Translations under genes and position numbers: made by a program
Part shown: in pieces, positions 25,088-33,737 of the stretch
How the letters are laid out: every line of letters starts with the position of its first letter
How positions within the stretch are numbered: the stretch's first letter is position 1
Notes under the pieces: generated by a model
The model's database searches: none
What the model saw: only the letters and a program-made list of their open reading frames with translations
What the model was told of the DNA's origin: nothing
Assembly: GCF_023821985.2 (NCBI RefSeq)
Contig: NZ_CP098805.1
Location: 1,984,001-2,048,000 of the forward strand
Length of the DNA stretch: 64,000 nucleotides
DNA from: Dyadobacter chenhuakuii
GTDB lineage: Bacteria; Bacteroidota; Bacteroidia; Cytophagales; Spirosomataceae
Reading direction: 5' to 3'

Positions 25088-26773
25088 TTACAGGCTGAAA
25101 TACTCGGCGATTGGGCCTAGGGTTAATGCTGGGAAGAATGAAAGGGCCGTGATGATTGCGATGACGGCCATGACCATCATCCCGAATGTGGCTGAATCTG
25201 TCCGCAGCGTGCCGGCACTTTCGGGGATATATTTTTTATTGGCTAAAAGTCCTGCAATCGCGACGGGCCCGATGATGGGGATGAAGCGCGAAAGGATTAG
25301 TATAAAGCCTGTTGTAATGTTCCACCACGGATTATTATCGCCCAACCCTTCAAACCCGCTCCCATTATTGGCTGCCGAAGAAGTGTATTCATACAGCATC
25401 TCGCTGAATCCGTGAAAACCGGGATTGTTCAGATTAGCAGAGGTGATTGCGGGGAATGCTGCTGCCAGCGCCGTCCCGGCCAATATCAATAATGGGTGCA
25501 GAAGGGCTACGATCATGGCGATCTTCATTTCACGTCCTTCAATTTTTTTACCTAAAAACTCAGGCGTACGCCCTACCATAAGTCCGCTGATAAATACAGC
25601 CAGAATGATGAAGATGAAGAAATTCAGGATCCCGACCCCGCAGCCGCCGTAAAATGCATTGGTCATCATCGCCAGGAGCTGCATCATTCCGGATAGCGGC
25701 GTGGCACTGTCGTGCATGGAGTTTACCGAGCCTGTGGATATAACGGTGGTGGCTATACTCCAAAATCCCGAAGCCGCACTGCCGATCCTGGATTCCTTAC
25801 CTTCCATCGCGCCGGTGCTCATGTCTATGCCCATTTGCGCAATGGCCGGGTTACCTTTTGTTTCCCACATGATCGTTGGCAAGCAAAGCAGCAAGAACCC
25901 AATGGTCATGACGCCGAAGATCATCCAGGCCATTTTCTTTCTTTTCAAAAAGAATCCCAGCGCAAAAATCATGGCCAGCGGAATAATCATTTGCGAGAAC
26001 ATTTCAACCATGTTGGTGAGGTAATTCGGGTTTTCGAGCGGGTGGGCCGAGTTGGTCCCGTAAAACCCGCCGCCGTTTGTTCCCAAATGTTTGATCGCCA
26101 CAAAAGCCGCCACCGGACCTGTGGAGACTGCCACCGTGTCGCCCTGCATGCCGATCATGCTGTCTTTTCCTTCAAAGGTCATCGGCGTGCCGTTGAATGC
26201 GAGGATGCTGGCTACGACAATGGACGCGGGCAATAAAATTCTCGTGCAGGAGATCAGCATTAGATTGTAAAAGTTACCGAGCTTGTCGGTCGCTTTTTGT
26301 TTTAATGCAATAAATAAAACAACCGCTGCGGCCATCCCCGTGGCTGCACTTACAAATTGTAGAAACATTAAGAAGAGCTGCGAAAGATAACTTACCCCGC
26401 TTTCGCCCGAATAATGCTGCAGGTTGCAGTTGACCACAAAGGATATGCTGGTGTTGAATGCCAGATCCGCCGTTTGTCCGGGATTTCCGTCCGGGTTCAG
26501 CGGCAGCCAGCCCTGGTTCATCAACACAAACATGCCGAGCAGGAACCACACAAAATTAATGGTCAGCATGGCCACCAGGTGTTGTTTCCAGTTCATTTCT
26601 GCTTTGCGGTCGATGCCGCTGATGCGGAAGAAAATATTTTCCAGGGGATTGAATACGGGATCGAGCAGCGTCTTTTCTCCTGCGTAGACTTTGGCAATGT
26701 ACTTTCCGAATGGGATGGCCAACAGGATAGTAACTCCATACATGGCAATGACGCCTAAAATTTCTGAGTTCAT
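25088..26773 (-). CDS. kdpA: KdpA, potassium-binding subunit of the Kdp transporter
   Basis: The 561-residue polytopic protein belongs to the superfamily of potassium transporters. Its four selectivity-filter-like loops are visible: around NTSISFVVNCNLQHYSGES, LGTNGGGFYGTNSAHPLENP, ISTGSVNSMHDSATPLSG, and the last around SSAANNGSGFEGLGDN. The length matches the family (about 560). It is the first large gene of the operon, 27 bp after the tiny kdpF. It binds and transfers K+ through the inner membrane while KdpB hydrolyses ATP. Confidence 0.96.
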   Translation of the reverse strand: MNSEILGVIAMYGVTILLAIPFGKYIAKVYAGEKTLLDPVFNPLENIFFRISGIDRKAEMNWKQHLVAMLTINFVWFLLGMFVLMNQGWLPLNPDGNPGQTADLAFNTSISFVVNCNLQHYSGESGVSYLSQLFLMFLQFVSAATGMAAAVVLFIALKQKATDKLGNFYNLMLISCTRILLPASIVVASILAFNGTPMTFEGKDSMIGMQGDTVAVSTGPVAAFVAIKHLGTNGGGFYGTNSAHPLENPNYLTNMVEMFSQMIIPLAMIFALGFFLKRKKMAWMIFGVMTIGFLLLCLPTIMWETKGNPAIAQMGIDMSTGAMEGKESRIGSAASGFWSIATTVISTGSVNSMHDSATPLSGMMQLLAMMTNAFYGGCGVGILNFFIFIILAVFISGLMVGRTPEFLGKKIEGREMKIAMIVALLHPLLILAGTALAAAFPAITSANLNNPGFHGFSEMLYEYTSSAANNGSGFEGLGDNNPWWNITTGFILILSRFIPIIGPVAIAGLLANKKYIPESAGTLRTDSATFGMMVMAVIAIITALSFFPALTLGPIAEYFSL

Positions 26774-26800
26774 TTTATTTAAAAATTGATAGCGGGCCCG

Positions 26801-26878
26801 TTAAAATTTCTCTGGTTTGATGAGCACATAGCACATGTAGACAAACACACCGATGGATACAACAAGTAGTGCTGCCAT
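26801..26878 (-). CDS. kdpF: KdpF, 25-residue accessory subunit of the Kdp complex
   Basis: This 25-codon gene lies 27 bp before kdpA on the same strand. Its product is a single transmembrane helix (MAALLVVSIGVFVYMCYVLI) ending in KPEKF, which is the hallmark KdpF C-terminus in many bacteria. KdpF stabilises the KdpABC complex in the membrane. The ATG at 26878 is the only reasonable start. Its position as the first gene marks the beginning of the kdp transcript, so regulatory sites should be sought upstream of it, in 26879-27182. Confidence 0.9.
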   Translation of the reverse strand: MAALLVVSIGVFVYMCYVLIKPEKF

Positions 26879-27020
26879 GTCAGATCTTTTCAAAAAAGTG
26901 GACGGATTGGTAAAAAAGCGCGAAGCATAAACAGCCTGCGGCAACTAAGAGGATTGTAAGCATGATATGTAATGTTTAAGTGAATGCCTGTTCGCTGATG
27001 CCCGAAAAGAGCGATCATTG

Positions 27021-27048
27021 ATACCAAACATTCCAAAGGCATACCAAA
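27021..27048 (-). repeat. Triple TTTGGTAT direct repeat upstream of kdpF
   Basis: On the minus strand three related 8-mers occur in a row: TTTGGTAT (plus 27041-27048), TTTGGAAT (27030-27037) and TTTGGTAT (27021-27028). The outer copies are identical and 20 bp apart. They lie about 140-170 bp upstream of the kdpF start, in a 304-bp stretch (26879-27182) that has no other gene. They may be binding sites for a regulator of kdp, but no known consensus matches and no clear promoter box was found between them and kdpF. Confidence 0.4.
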
Positions 27049-27130
27049 CTTTTCATTGCGTATTTAAATAGCTATATATCAGCCATTTAATGCTTTTTGG
27101 GGGAATTTTTAATATTCTGGAACCTTATCA

Positions 27131-27166
27131 TTTTGATAGGGCACCCTATCAAAAATATAGGGTGCC
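27131..27166. promoter_or_regulatory. Two overlapping, mutually exclusive palindromes between the NtrC-type regulator gene and kdpF
   Basis: Palindrome A has 11-nt arms TTTTGATAGGG (27131-27141) and CCCTATCAAAA (27144-27154) with CA between. Palindrome B has 10-nt arms GGCACCCTAT (27140-27149) and ATAGGGTGCC (27157-27166) with a 7-nt loop. Both are perfect, and both use the same central CCCTAT. B begins 16 bp after the stop of the regulator gene and may be its terminator. A is an ideal shape for a dimeric DNA-binding site about 260 bp upstream of kdpF, in the range of sigma-54 enhancers. The choice between terminator and enhancer is open. Confidence 0.5.
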
Positions 27167-27182
27167 TTAGCAGTTGGGCCGG

Positions 27183-28532
27183 CTATTGACCGGAACTTTG
27201 AAGGCCGTACTCTTCGATTTTACGATACAGCGTTGCTATTCCTATTTCGAGCAAACGGGCCGTTTCTGCCTTGTTGCCTTTGCAGTAATTGAGTACTTTC
27301 TGAATGTGTAATTTTTCAATGCTTGCCATCGAAAAAGCGGAGAGCTGCTGACTCTTCAATGGCGCCGACTCCTGGACATTGGATGGCAGGCTGGCAATTT
27401 CCAGTTCACCGTCGCTGATGATCACTGCCCTTTCAACCACATTTTTCAGTTCTCGGATATTGCCATTCCATTCGTAGCTTTCCAGGTGTTTAAGAAAATC
27501 TTTCGAATAGCCCAGGTTCGGCTTATTGGACTGTTTGCAGAAATAATCAAGAAAAAAATCCAGCAGCAAAGGGATATCCTTTACCCGGTCCCTGAGTGGC
27601 GGCAGCTGGATCTGAAATACATTTAATCTGAAATAAAGGTCTGCCCTGAACCTGTGCTGCTCCGACTCGGTCTTCAAATCACGGTTGGTGGCGGCGATCA
27701 ATCTGAAATTTGATTTAATTGTTTTAGTATCACCCAATTTAATGAACTCGTGCGTTTCTAGCACGCGCAATAATTTGGCCTGCAATTCAAGCGGCAGCTC
27801 CCCGATCTCATCCAGGAATAACGTCCCGTTATGGGCTTCTTCCAAAAGTCCGCGTTTGTCTTTTTGCGCGCCGGTAAATGCGCCTTGCTTGTAACCGAAA
27901 AGCTCGCTTTCGATCATGTCCCTTCCAAAAGCGCTGCAATTGAGTGCAACGAAGTTTTTATCGGCACGCGGGCTGTTGTAATGGATGGCTTGCGCGAACA
28001 CTTCCTTTCCCGTTCCCGTCTCCCCGGTGAGCAGCACCGCCGTGTCGGTTGCGGCCACTTTTTTAGCCAGGCTGATCGCGTCATTGATGGGCTGCGACGT
28101 TCCTATGACTTTGTCAAATGAAAATTTATTGGAAACAATCGCTTCCAGCGTTTTCACTTTCTTTTTAAGCTGCGCCTTTTCAATTGCTTTGTCCAGCAGC
28201 GGCAGGATCTTGTCATTATCATCGCCTTTCACAATGTAATCCATCGCCCCGTTTTTCATGGCCTGAACTCCGTCGGCAATGTTGCCGTTGGCGGTCAGCA
28301 AAATAATCTCGGCCTGCGGGTTACGGCTTTTTAAAATGGGAACGAGTTCAACGCCATTGCCATCGGGCAGCCTTACGTCGCAGAGCACGGCATCAATCAA
28401 AGGGTTATCTATCTTCGCCAGCCCTGATTTACAATCGCCTGCTTCCAACACTTCAAAGCCTTCCGCCCGGATGATCCTGGCCAGCAGTGAACGGAGCTTT
28501 TCTTCATCATCAATAATCAGTACCGTCTTCAC
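27183..28532 (-). CDS. NtrC-family sigma-54-dependent response regulator, probable kdp activator
   Basis: The 449-residue protein has a receiver domain (Asp8-Asp9, phosphorylated Asp52 in AVLCDVRLPDGNG). An AAA+ domain follows with Walker A GETGTGKE (170-177), the sigma-54-contacting loop GAFTGA (217-222), and Walker B in GTLFLDEIGELP. A Fis-type helix-turn-helix (CKGNKAETARLLEIGIATL) ends the protein. The GTG at 28532 gives a normal receiver start. Longer in-frame starts add 35 atypical residues. It lies directly upstream of kdpFABC on the same strand and takes the place normally held by the OmpR-type KdpE. The separate kinase at 17583-19316 is its likely partner. That it controls kdp is inference from position. 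Confidence 0.87.
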   Translation of the reverse strand: MKTVLIIDDEEKLRSLLARIIRAEGFEVLEAGDCKSGLAKIDNPLIDAVLCDVRLPDGNGVELVPILKSRNPQAEIILLTANGNIADGVQAMKNGAMDYIVKGDDNDKILPLLDKAIEKAQLKKKVKTLEAIVSNKFSFDKVIGTSQPINDAISLAKKVAATDTAVLLTGETGTGKEVFAQAIHYNSPRADKNFVALNCSAFGRDMIESELFGYKQGAFTGAQKDKRGLLEEAHNGTLFLDEIGELPLELQAKLLRVLETHEFIKLGDTKTIKSNFRLIAATNRDLKTESEQHRFRADLYFRLNVFQIQLPPLRDRVKDIPLLLDFFLDYFCKQSNKPNLGYSKDFLKHLESYEWNGNIRELKNVVERAVIISDGELEIASLPSNVQESAPLKSQQLSAFSMASIEKLHIQKVLNYCKGNKAETARLLEIGIATLYRKIEEYGLQSSGQ

Positions 28533-28670
28533 ATTTGTCAATTTAATATTCTTTATTTCCAGCCGGATGCTCCGCTGATGATGGACTACAAAAGGATCCT
28601 TTCTTAATTTGCCTGCCCAAAACAACCATTTGAGCAATGCAAAGTTAGAATTCCTTAAATTTGTTTTACA

Positions 28671-29309
28671 ATGGTTTTAGAAATCAGGCAGCTCAGGCAG
28701 CGTTATGGCGAGCGCGAAATTCTTTCGATCCCGTCATTTTCAATTGAAAAGGGAATTTATTGGATACAAGGTGAGAACGGCGCAGGAAAGTCAACGCTTT
28801 TCAGGACGCTGGCCGGTATGTTGCCGTTTGACGGAAGCATCATACTCGACGGCACTTACGATCAAAAAAAAGATCCCGTAGAATACCGACTCCGCCTGAA
28901 TCTCGGTGAAGCAGAGCCGCTTTATCCTTCGTTTCTTACACCCGCAGACCTGATCGCTTTCGTTGCCGAAGCGCAGCGAGCTCCGCGGGGGCAAAGTGAA
29001 AAGCTCATTGAAGCATTCGGGATTAATTACCTGCAAAATCCATTCGGGAGCTGTTCCAGCGGGATGGCGAAAAAGGTGTCCTTACTGCTCGCATTTCTGG
29101 GAAACCCCGCCGTTATCATTCTCGACGAGCCGCTGATCACCATCGACCGGGAAGCACGGAAAGTGCTTTTTGAACTGATTAAGGAATATGATCGCAACGG
29201 CGTCACTTTCCTGCTGTCATCGCATCAGCTGTTCGAGCAGGAAGGCTTGCATGTTTCCCAAAGTTTTCGGTTAAAAGACAAAACACTCATCGCGACCACT
29301 GCATTATGA
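28671..29309 (+). CDS. ABC transporter ATP-binding protein
   Basis: The 212-residue ATPase has Walker A GENGAGKST near residue 35, a degenerate signature CSSGMAKKVSLLLAF in place of LSGGQ, Walker B AVIILDEPLITID and the switch histidine in LLSSHQLFE. The small size and the C-S-S-G-M signature are typical of export-type ABC-2 subfamilies (bacteriocin, gliding or lipid export) in Bacteroidota. It is translationally coupled to the next gene by a four-base overlap (29306-29309). It is divergent from the sigma-54 regulator gene. The substrate is unknown. Confidence 0.85.
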   Translation: MVLEIRQLRQRYGEREILSIPSFSIEKGIYWIQGENGAGKSTLFRTLAGMLPFDGSIILDGTYDQKKDPVEYRLRLNLGEAEPLYPSFLTPADLIAFVAEAQRAPRGQSEKLIEAFGINYLQNPFGSCSSGMAKKVSLLLAFLGNPAVIILDEPLITIDREARKVLFELIKEYDRNGVTFLLSSHQLFEQEGLHVSQSFRLKDKTLIATTAL

Positions 29310-30379
29310 AAATGCTGCTGGTCTCCACGGTCTCAGTATTTTTCAGGCAACGCGCCGGAACGTTCCTGGTACTGTTAGGCTTGCTATTTGGCTTTTTAAG
29401 TGCCAATGAACACCACGCTTTCGCCGTTTTCTTCCTGACAGGCGGCATATACGGAATGCTTGCACTTTTTACGATCTGGCTCATTTATAGCCTGATATGC
29501 ATTCAATTTTTGATCAGCACCTGGAAATTACCTGAGTACAAGTTCATTTATCACGTCCGCACGTGGCCTGCCTTCGTTCGCACTCGGAGGTTCACCATAC
29601 AGGCTTTGGGCTTACTGCAACCCATTCTTTACTACGGTACTTACCTGCTCGTCATTGCCATTCAGGACAAGCTGACAACCCGACTTTGGCCGGTGATTCC
29701 ATTTTACATTGTTCTGATAGTCATGCTGGTTATCGCGGCGGAGTGGCGCATCAGAAAGCCGGTTTTATATGTGCCGGTCAAAGGAAAGCAAATCATACAA
29801 TGGCCTTTCCCAAGGCCTGCATCAGCGCTATACTGGTCCATGGAGTGGCTTTTGCGGGAGCGCAGCATCACCCTCCTGGTGGGAAAGCTGGGAGCAATGC
29901 TGGTAGCAGCGGGAACGATGCTTTATTACAGCTCTGGCGAATACGACATAAGAATGCCGGCTGTGGGCATGTCGCTTGCCTATCTGCTCAATCTGGGCAT
30001 TTCGCTGGAATTGTATAAATGGGAAAGTGAAATCTGGCTTTGGGGAAGATCGTTGCCCGCTTCGCTCTCAAAACGCTGGGTCAGTATAGTCATTCCGCAT
30101 TTGGTGCTGATCTTGCCGGAGACGATCGTCATGCTCCGCCACGGAGGCCTTGGCTTTTCAGCGGTGTTGCAGTTGTACATGCTGGGTGCTGCTATCGTCA
30201 TCGTTTCGCATTTATATATTTACAAAAGATCCGGATTGCCTGAAAACGCATTCCAGGTGTTTCTCTTTGGATTTATAGCGCTTACCTTATTGGTTTTATA
30301 CAAAATACCTCTCCTGCTGATCTACGCCTGCGGTTTGCTGTTCTCGCTCCTGGCTTTTCGCAAGTGGTGTAAAATGTGA
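29306..30379 (+). CDS. Polytopic membrane protein, presumed permease of the ABC pair
   Basis: The 357-residue protein is almost entirely hydrophobic, with about nine or ten predicted helices, for example FLVLLGLLFGFLSANEHHAF, GMLALFTIWLIYSLICIQFL and VIPFYIVLIVMLVIAAEW. No motif ties it to a named family. It starts inside the end of the ATPase gene, so the two surely form one transporter. The charged stretch AEWRIRKPVLYVPVKGKQ and the long cytoplasmic loop around KWESEIWLWGRSLPASLSKR may contact the ATPase. Comparable two-gene units are common in Cytophagales and mostly uncharacterised. Confidence 0.6.
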   Translation: MKMLLVSTVSVFFRQRAGTFLVLLGLLFGFLSANEHHAFAVFFLTGGIYGMLALFTIWLIYSLICIQFLISTWKLPEYKFIYHVRTWPAFVRTRRFTIQALGLLQPILYYGTYLLVIAIQDKLTTRLWPVIPFYIVLIVMLVIAAEWRIRKPVLYVPVKGKQIIQWPFPRPASALYWSMEWLLRERSITLLVGKLGAMLVAAGTMLYYSSGEYDIRMPAVGMSLAYLLNLGISLELYKWESEIWLWGRSLPASLSKRWVSIVIPHLVLILPETIVMLRHGGLGFSAVLQLYMLGAAIVIVSHLYIYKRSGLPENAFQVFLFGFIALTLLVLYKIPLLLIYACGLLFSLLAFRKWCKM

Positions 30380-30451
30380 CGTTCTGCGATGCCGGGTTAT
30401 ACAGAGACATGATTTAAAAGTTTGGAAACGAGATCACCAGCCAACTTTTTC

Positions 30452-30508
30452 ATAACAAATCCATAACCTGCGCTTAACAACCTGCTGCACCTGACAGAAA
30501 TACCTTTG
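30452..30508 (+). promoter_or_regulatory. Pho-box-like promoter of the first phosphorus SusCD operon (site C)
   Basis: Four 7-bp units start at 30452, 30463, 30474 and 30485, every 11 bp: ATAACAA, ATAACCT, TTAACAA and a weak CTGCACC. A perfect -7 box TACCTTTG follows at 30501-30508, 16 bp after the start of the last unit. No -33 TTTG element is needed if a regulator bound to the repeats recruits polymerase. The layout (7-bp units, 4-bp spacers) is that of PhoB boxes. The predicted leader before the ATG at 30570 is about 55 nt. Confidence 0.65.
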
Positions 30509-30569
30509 GGGTTTTAAAAAACGACCGGCGCAAACCCCGCTTCCGGCGCTCACTTAACCCCTATTACGA

Positions 30570-33500
30570 ATGAAACAACATTTACTACACGCAATCTTTG
30601 CATTGCTGGTCGGCTGCGGCATGTCGCTGCAAACATCCGCACAGGCTGTAACCGTCACCGGTAAGGTAACCGCCGCTACGGGTGAAGCTCTTCCAGGTGT
30701 AAGCATTCTTATCAAAGGCAGCAATTCGGGAACGACAACTGATGGCAATGGTGCCTATACGCTCTCAGCGCCTTCGATCAGCGCCACCTTTATTTTTTCT
30801 GCCATTGGTTTTCTTTCGGAGGAACATACAATCGGCAACCGCAGCGTGCTGAACATTACATTGAAAGAGGACAACAAACTGCTTAATGAGGTGGTTGTTA
30901 CGGCTTTGGGCATCAAACGTGAAGAAAAATCACTCGGTTTTGCCGCGCAGACTATCAATGAAAACGCAGTGAAAGATGCCAAATCCAACAATTGGGTCAA
31001 TACATTGTCCGGAAAAGTGGCCGGGCTGAACATTCAGGGTGCAGGCGCGGGACCTATGGGCTCTGCACGCATAACATTGCGGGGAGAATCCTCGCTCAAC
31101 CTGGACAACAACCAGGCTTTGATCGTTGTGGATGGTGTGCCGGTCAGCAGCCGCATTACAGGAACAGGCTTTAATTCGCACCTTTCTGCCGACAGTCCGG
31201 TGGATTACGGGTCGAGCTTGTCGGACATTAATCCCGATGATATCGAAAAAGTAACCGTGCTGAAAGGTCCGGGCGCTACGGCATTGTACGGAAGCCGCGC
31301 CGCGGGCGGGGCCATCATTATCACTACCAAGTCCGGCGTTCGTCAGGACAGGGGCATTGGGGTAACGGTGAATTCCAATTTCAGTTTTGAACAAATCAAT
31401 CGCTATCCCGACTATCAGTTTGAATATGGAGAAGGAAGAAGCGGCGCTTATTTTTCCTATCTCGACAGCGAAGACGGCCCTAACACCGCAACCACAGTGG
31501 CAGCCGGCCGGGCCTGGGGCCCCAAGTTCAACGGCCAGATGTATTACCAGTATAACCCCGATGCACCGGACGGCCGCCCGACGGTCCGCACGCCGTGGGT
31601 TGCCAACAAAGACTACATTTCCGGATTTTTCCAGACAGGGACTACATTTTCAAACAGTATTTCTGTTGAAGGCGGTGGAGAAAACGGCTCTGCGCGCTTG
31701 TCTTTGACGCATTTGAAAAATAAATGGATTATCCCCAACACAGGCTTTGAGAGGATTAATGCGGCACTTTCTGTCAACCAGAAAGTTTCAAACAGGCTGA
31801 AAATTAACGGGAAGGCAAACTACACCAACAAGAAAAGCGGCAATCTGCCTATGGCCGGCTATAACAACCAGTCGCTCATGTATTTCCTGATCCTGGGAAC
31901 GACGCCGAACATTAAGCCCGAATGGTTTAAGCCTTACTGGGAGCCAGGTTTGGAAAATGTGAAACAAAGAAGCCCGTTCAACCCTACGCCTGATAACCCT
32001 TACCTGGGCATGTATGAAATGCTGAACAAGATGAACAAACACGGGTTCATCGGCAATGTGTCCGCCAATTACGAGATCTCTCCAAAACTGGACCTTATGG
32101 TGCGCACGGGCCTGGATATGGCCTTTGAATTCCGTTCACAGCAGCGCCCGTTCAGCATGACGCGCTACCCGCGTGGCATGTATCGCGAGCAGAATGTATT
32201 TACCTACGAGTCCAATACGGACTTTTTATTAAATTATAAAGACAAAATAGCCAATCTTATCGACGTTACGGCTTCGGCGGGAGGCAACGCCATGCGGCAG
32301 TCGTACGACTTTGCCGGCATGTATGCCGACCAGCTTGCACAGCCCGGCATTTACCAGATTTCCAACAGCCTGGACCAGGCGGTGGCCGATCCTTTGAAAA
32401 CCAAAAAAGCCATCAACAGCATTTACGCCGCGACACAGTTTTCGTGGGACGAAAAAGTCTTTTTGGACGTAACGGGCCGCAATGACTGGTCGAGCACATT
32501 GCCTTATGGCAACAACTCGTTCTTTTATCCTTCCGTGAGTTCCAGCTTTTTGCTGAATGAGCTTTTTGCATTGCCGCGTGCGATCTCGTTTGCCAAGTTC
32601 CGGGCTTCATGGGCACAGGTTGGAAATGATACACGTCCGTATCAGACGGCCCGCTATTACGACCGGATCTACGGAAACAGCTTTACCAATTCCAACACCC
32701 TTTTCAACGCTGACCTGAAACCTGAGATCACGGCCAGTTATGAGTTTGGCCTGGATATCCGCCTGCTTAAAAACCTGGTGGGCCTGGATGTGGCTTACTA
32801 TAATAACAACAGCCGCAACCAGATTCTGGCTATTCCGTTGGACCCGGTTTCAGGATATAACAATGCATTGATCAATGCAGGGCTTATCAACAGCCGCGGC
32901 GTGGAGATCAAGCTGACGGGCAAACCAGTTACATCCCGGAATTTCAGCTGGAACACGACATTACTTTGGTCAAGAAACAGAAGTTATGTAAAAGAACTTG
33001 CATCGGGCATTACCAATCAGGTCATTTACGCGCATAACACCAATGTGAGCATTGAAGCGCGCGTGGGCGGTTTGATGGGCGATATGTATGGCCGCGGCTT
33101 TCAGCGCGCACCGGATGGCCAGATCATTTATTCTTCGGTAGGGCTTCCCGCCGCCCTGGACCCAACGGCCAAAAAATGGGGGAATGCATTTGCAGACTGG
33201 AAAGCGAGTTTTTCCAATGAATTTACGATCCGCAACGTGCGTGTAAGCCTGCTGCTCGACGGACAAATGGGCGGAGACATGTTCTCGCAAACTTCCCACA
33301 AAAACAATACACTAGGCAAAACAAAGGTCACATTACCGGGCCGCGAAGACGGGATCATTGGCCAGGGTGTGGTGAAGCAGCCGGACGGAAGTTTTACGCC
33401 TAACACCGTAAAAGTGCCCGCCAGCTCCTATTACGACAACTATTACCAGATCGCAAATGCCGAAACCAACATTTTCGACGCTTCTTTCCTGAAAATCCGC

Positions 33501-33725
33501 GAGCTAAGGGTTGAGTTTAATCTGCCGCAGGCACTTCTTTCTAAAATCGGCGTACGCCAGACCAGTCTGGCTGTTTTCGGGAGGGACCTTTTCAATTTTA
33601 CCAAATTTCCCGGCTTCGACCCGGAGGGCGGAAACCTGAACAACGGCACCCTGACGCCGGGCGTAGAACTGGCCCAATTCCCTTCCACCCGGACCATGGG
33701 AATGAACCTTACCCTGAAATTCTAA
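30570..33725 (+). CDS. SusC/RagA-family TonB-dependent transporter, phosphorus locus copy 1
   Basis: The 1051-residue transporter begins with a signal peptide (HLLHAIFALLVGCGMSLQ). It has a carboxypeptidase-regulatory-like domain (VTGKVTAATGEALPGVSILI), the linker LNEVVVTALGIKREEKS, a plug with LSDINPDDIEKVTVLKGPGA, and a barrel ending in TMGMNLTLKF. It is followed after 12 bp by a susD gene and then by a phosphodiesterase gene, forming one operon. In flavobacteria, SusCD-like pairs under phosphate control have been described for phosphate-ester uptake, and the Pho-box-like promoter and neighbours here fit that. The actual substrate is unknown. Confidence 0.9.
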   Translation: MKQHLLHAIFALLVGCGMSLQTSAQAVTVTGKVTAATGEALPGVSILIKGSNSGTTTDGNGAYTLSAPSISATFIFSAIGFLSEEHTIGNRSVLNITLKEDNKLLNEVVVTALGIKREEKSLGFAAQTINENAVKDAKSNNWVNTLSGKVAGLNIQGAGAGPMGSARITLRGESSLNLDNNQALIVVDGVPVSSRITGTGFNSHLSADSPVDYGSSLSDINPDDIEKVTVLKGPGATALYGSRAAGGAIIITTKSGVRQDRGIGVTVNSNFSFEQINRYPDYQFEYGEGRSGAYFSYLDSEDGPNTATTVAAGRAWGPKFNGQMYYQYNPDAPDGRPTVRTPWVANKDYISGFFQTGTTFSNSISVEGGGENGSARLSLTHLKNKWIIPNTGFERINAALSVNQKVSNRLKINGKANYTNKKSGNLPMAGYNNQSLMYFLILGTTPNIKPEWFKPYWEPGLENVKQRSPFNPTPDNPYLGMYEMLNKMNKHGFIGNVSANYEISPKLDLMVRTGLDMAFEFRSQQRPFSMTRYPRGMYREQNVFTYESNTDFLLNYKDKIANLIDVTASAGGNAMRQSYDFAGMYADQLAQPGIYQISNSLDQAVADPLKTKKAINSIYAATQFSWDEKVFLDVTGRNDWSSTLPYGNNSFFYPSVSSSFLLNELFALPRAISFAKFRASWAQVGNDTRPYQTARYYDRIYGNSFTNSNTLFNADLKPEITASYEFGLDIRLLKNLVGLDVAYYNNNSRNQILAIPLDPVSGYNNALINAGLINSRGVEIKLTGKPVTSRNFSWNTTLLWSRNRSYVKELASGITNQVIYAHNTNVSIEARVGGLMGDMYGRGFQRAPDGQIIYSSVGLPAALDPTAKKWGNAFADWKASFSNEFTIRNVRVSLLLDGQMGGDMFSQTSHKNNTLGKTKVTLPGREDGIIGQGVVKQPDGSFTPNTVKVPASSYYDNYYQIANAETNIFDASFLKIRELRVEFNLPQALLSKIGVRQTSLAVFGRDLFNFTKFPGFDPEGGNLNNGTLTPGVELAQFPSTRTMGMNLTLKF

Positions 33726-33737
33726 CCCAAAGAAATC

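Noticed and set aside
27034..27048. Possible sigma-54 promoter (TTGG...TTTGGA, minus strand) before kdpF
   Set aside because: The GG is followed after 10 bp by GA, not GC, and the -12 half is off by one base, so it fails the core -24/-12 rule even though a sigma-54 activator is encoded nearby.
27021..27048. CRISPR-like short repeats
   Set aside because: Repeats are only 8 bp with no spacers of uniform length, and there are no cas genes in the window.
28533..28637. N-terminal extension of the NtrC-type regulator
   Set aside because: The extra 35 residues are atypical and the receiver domain starts normally at the GTG at 28532.
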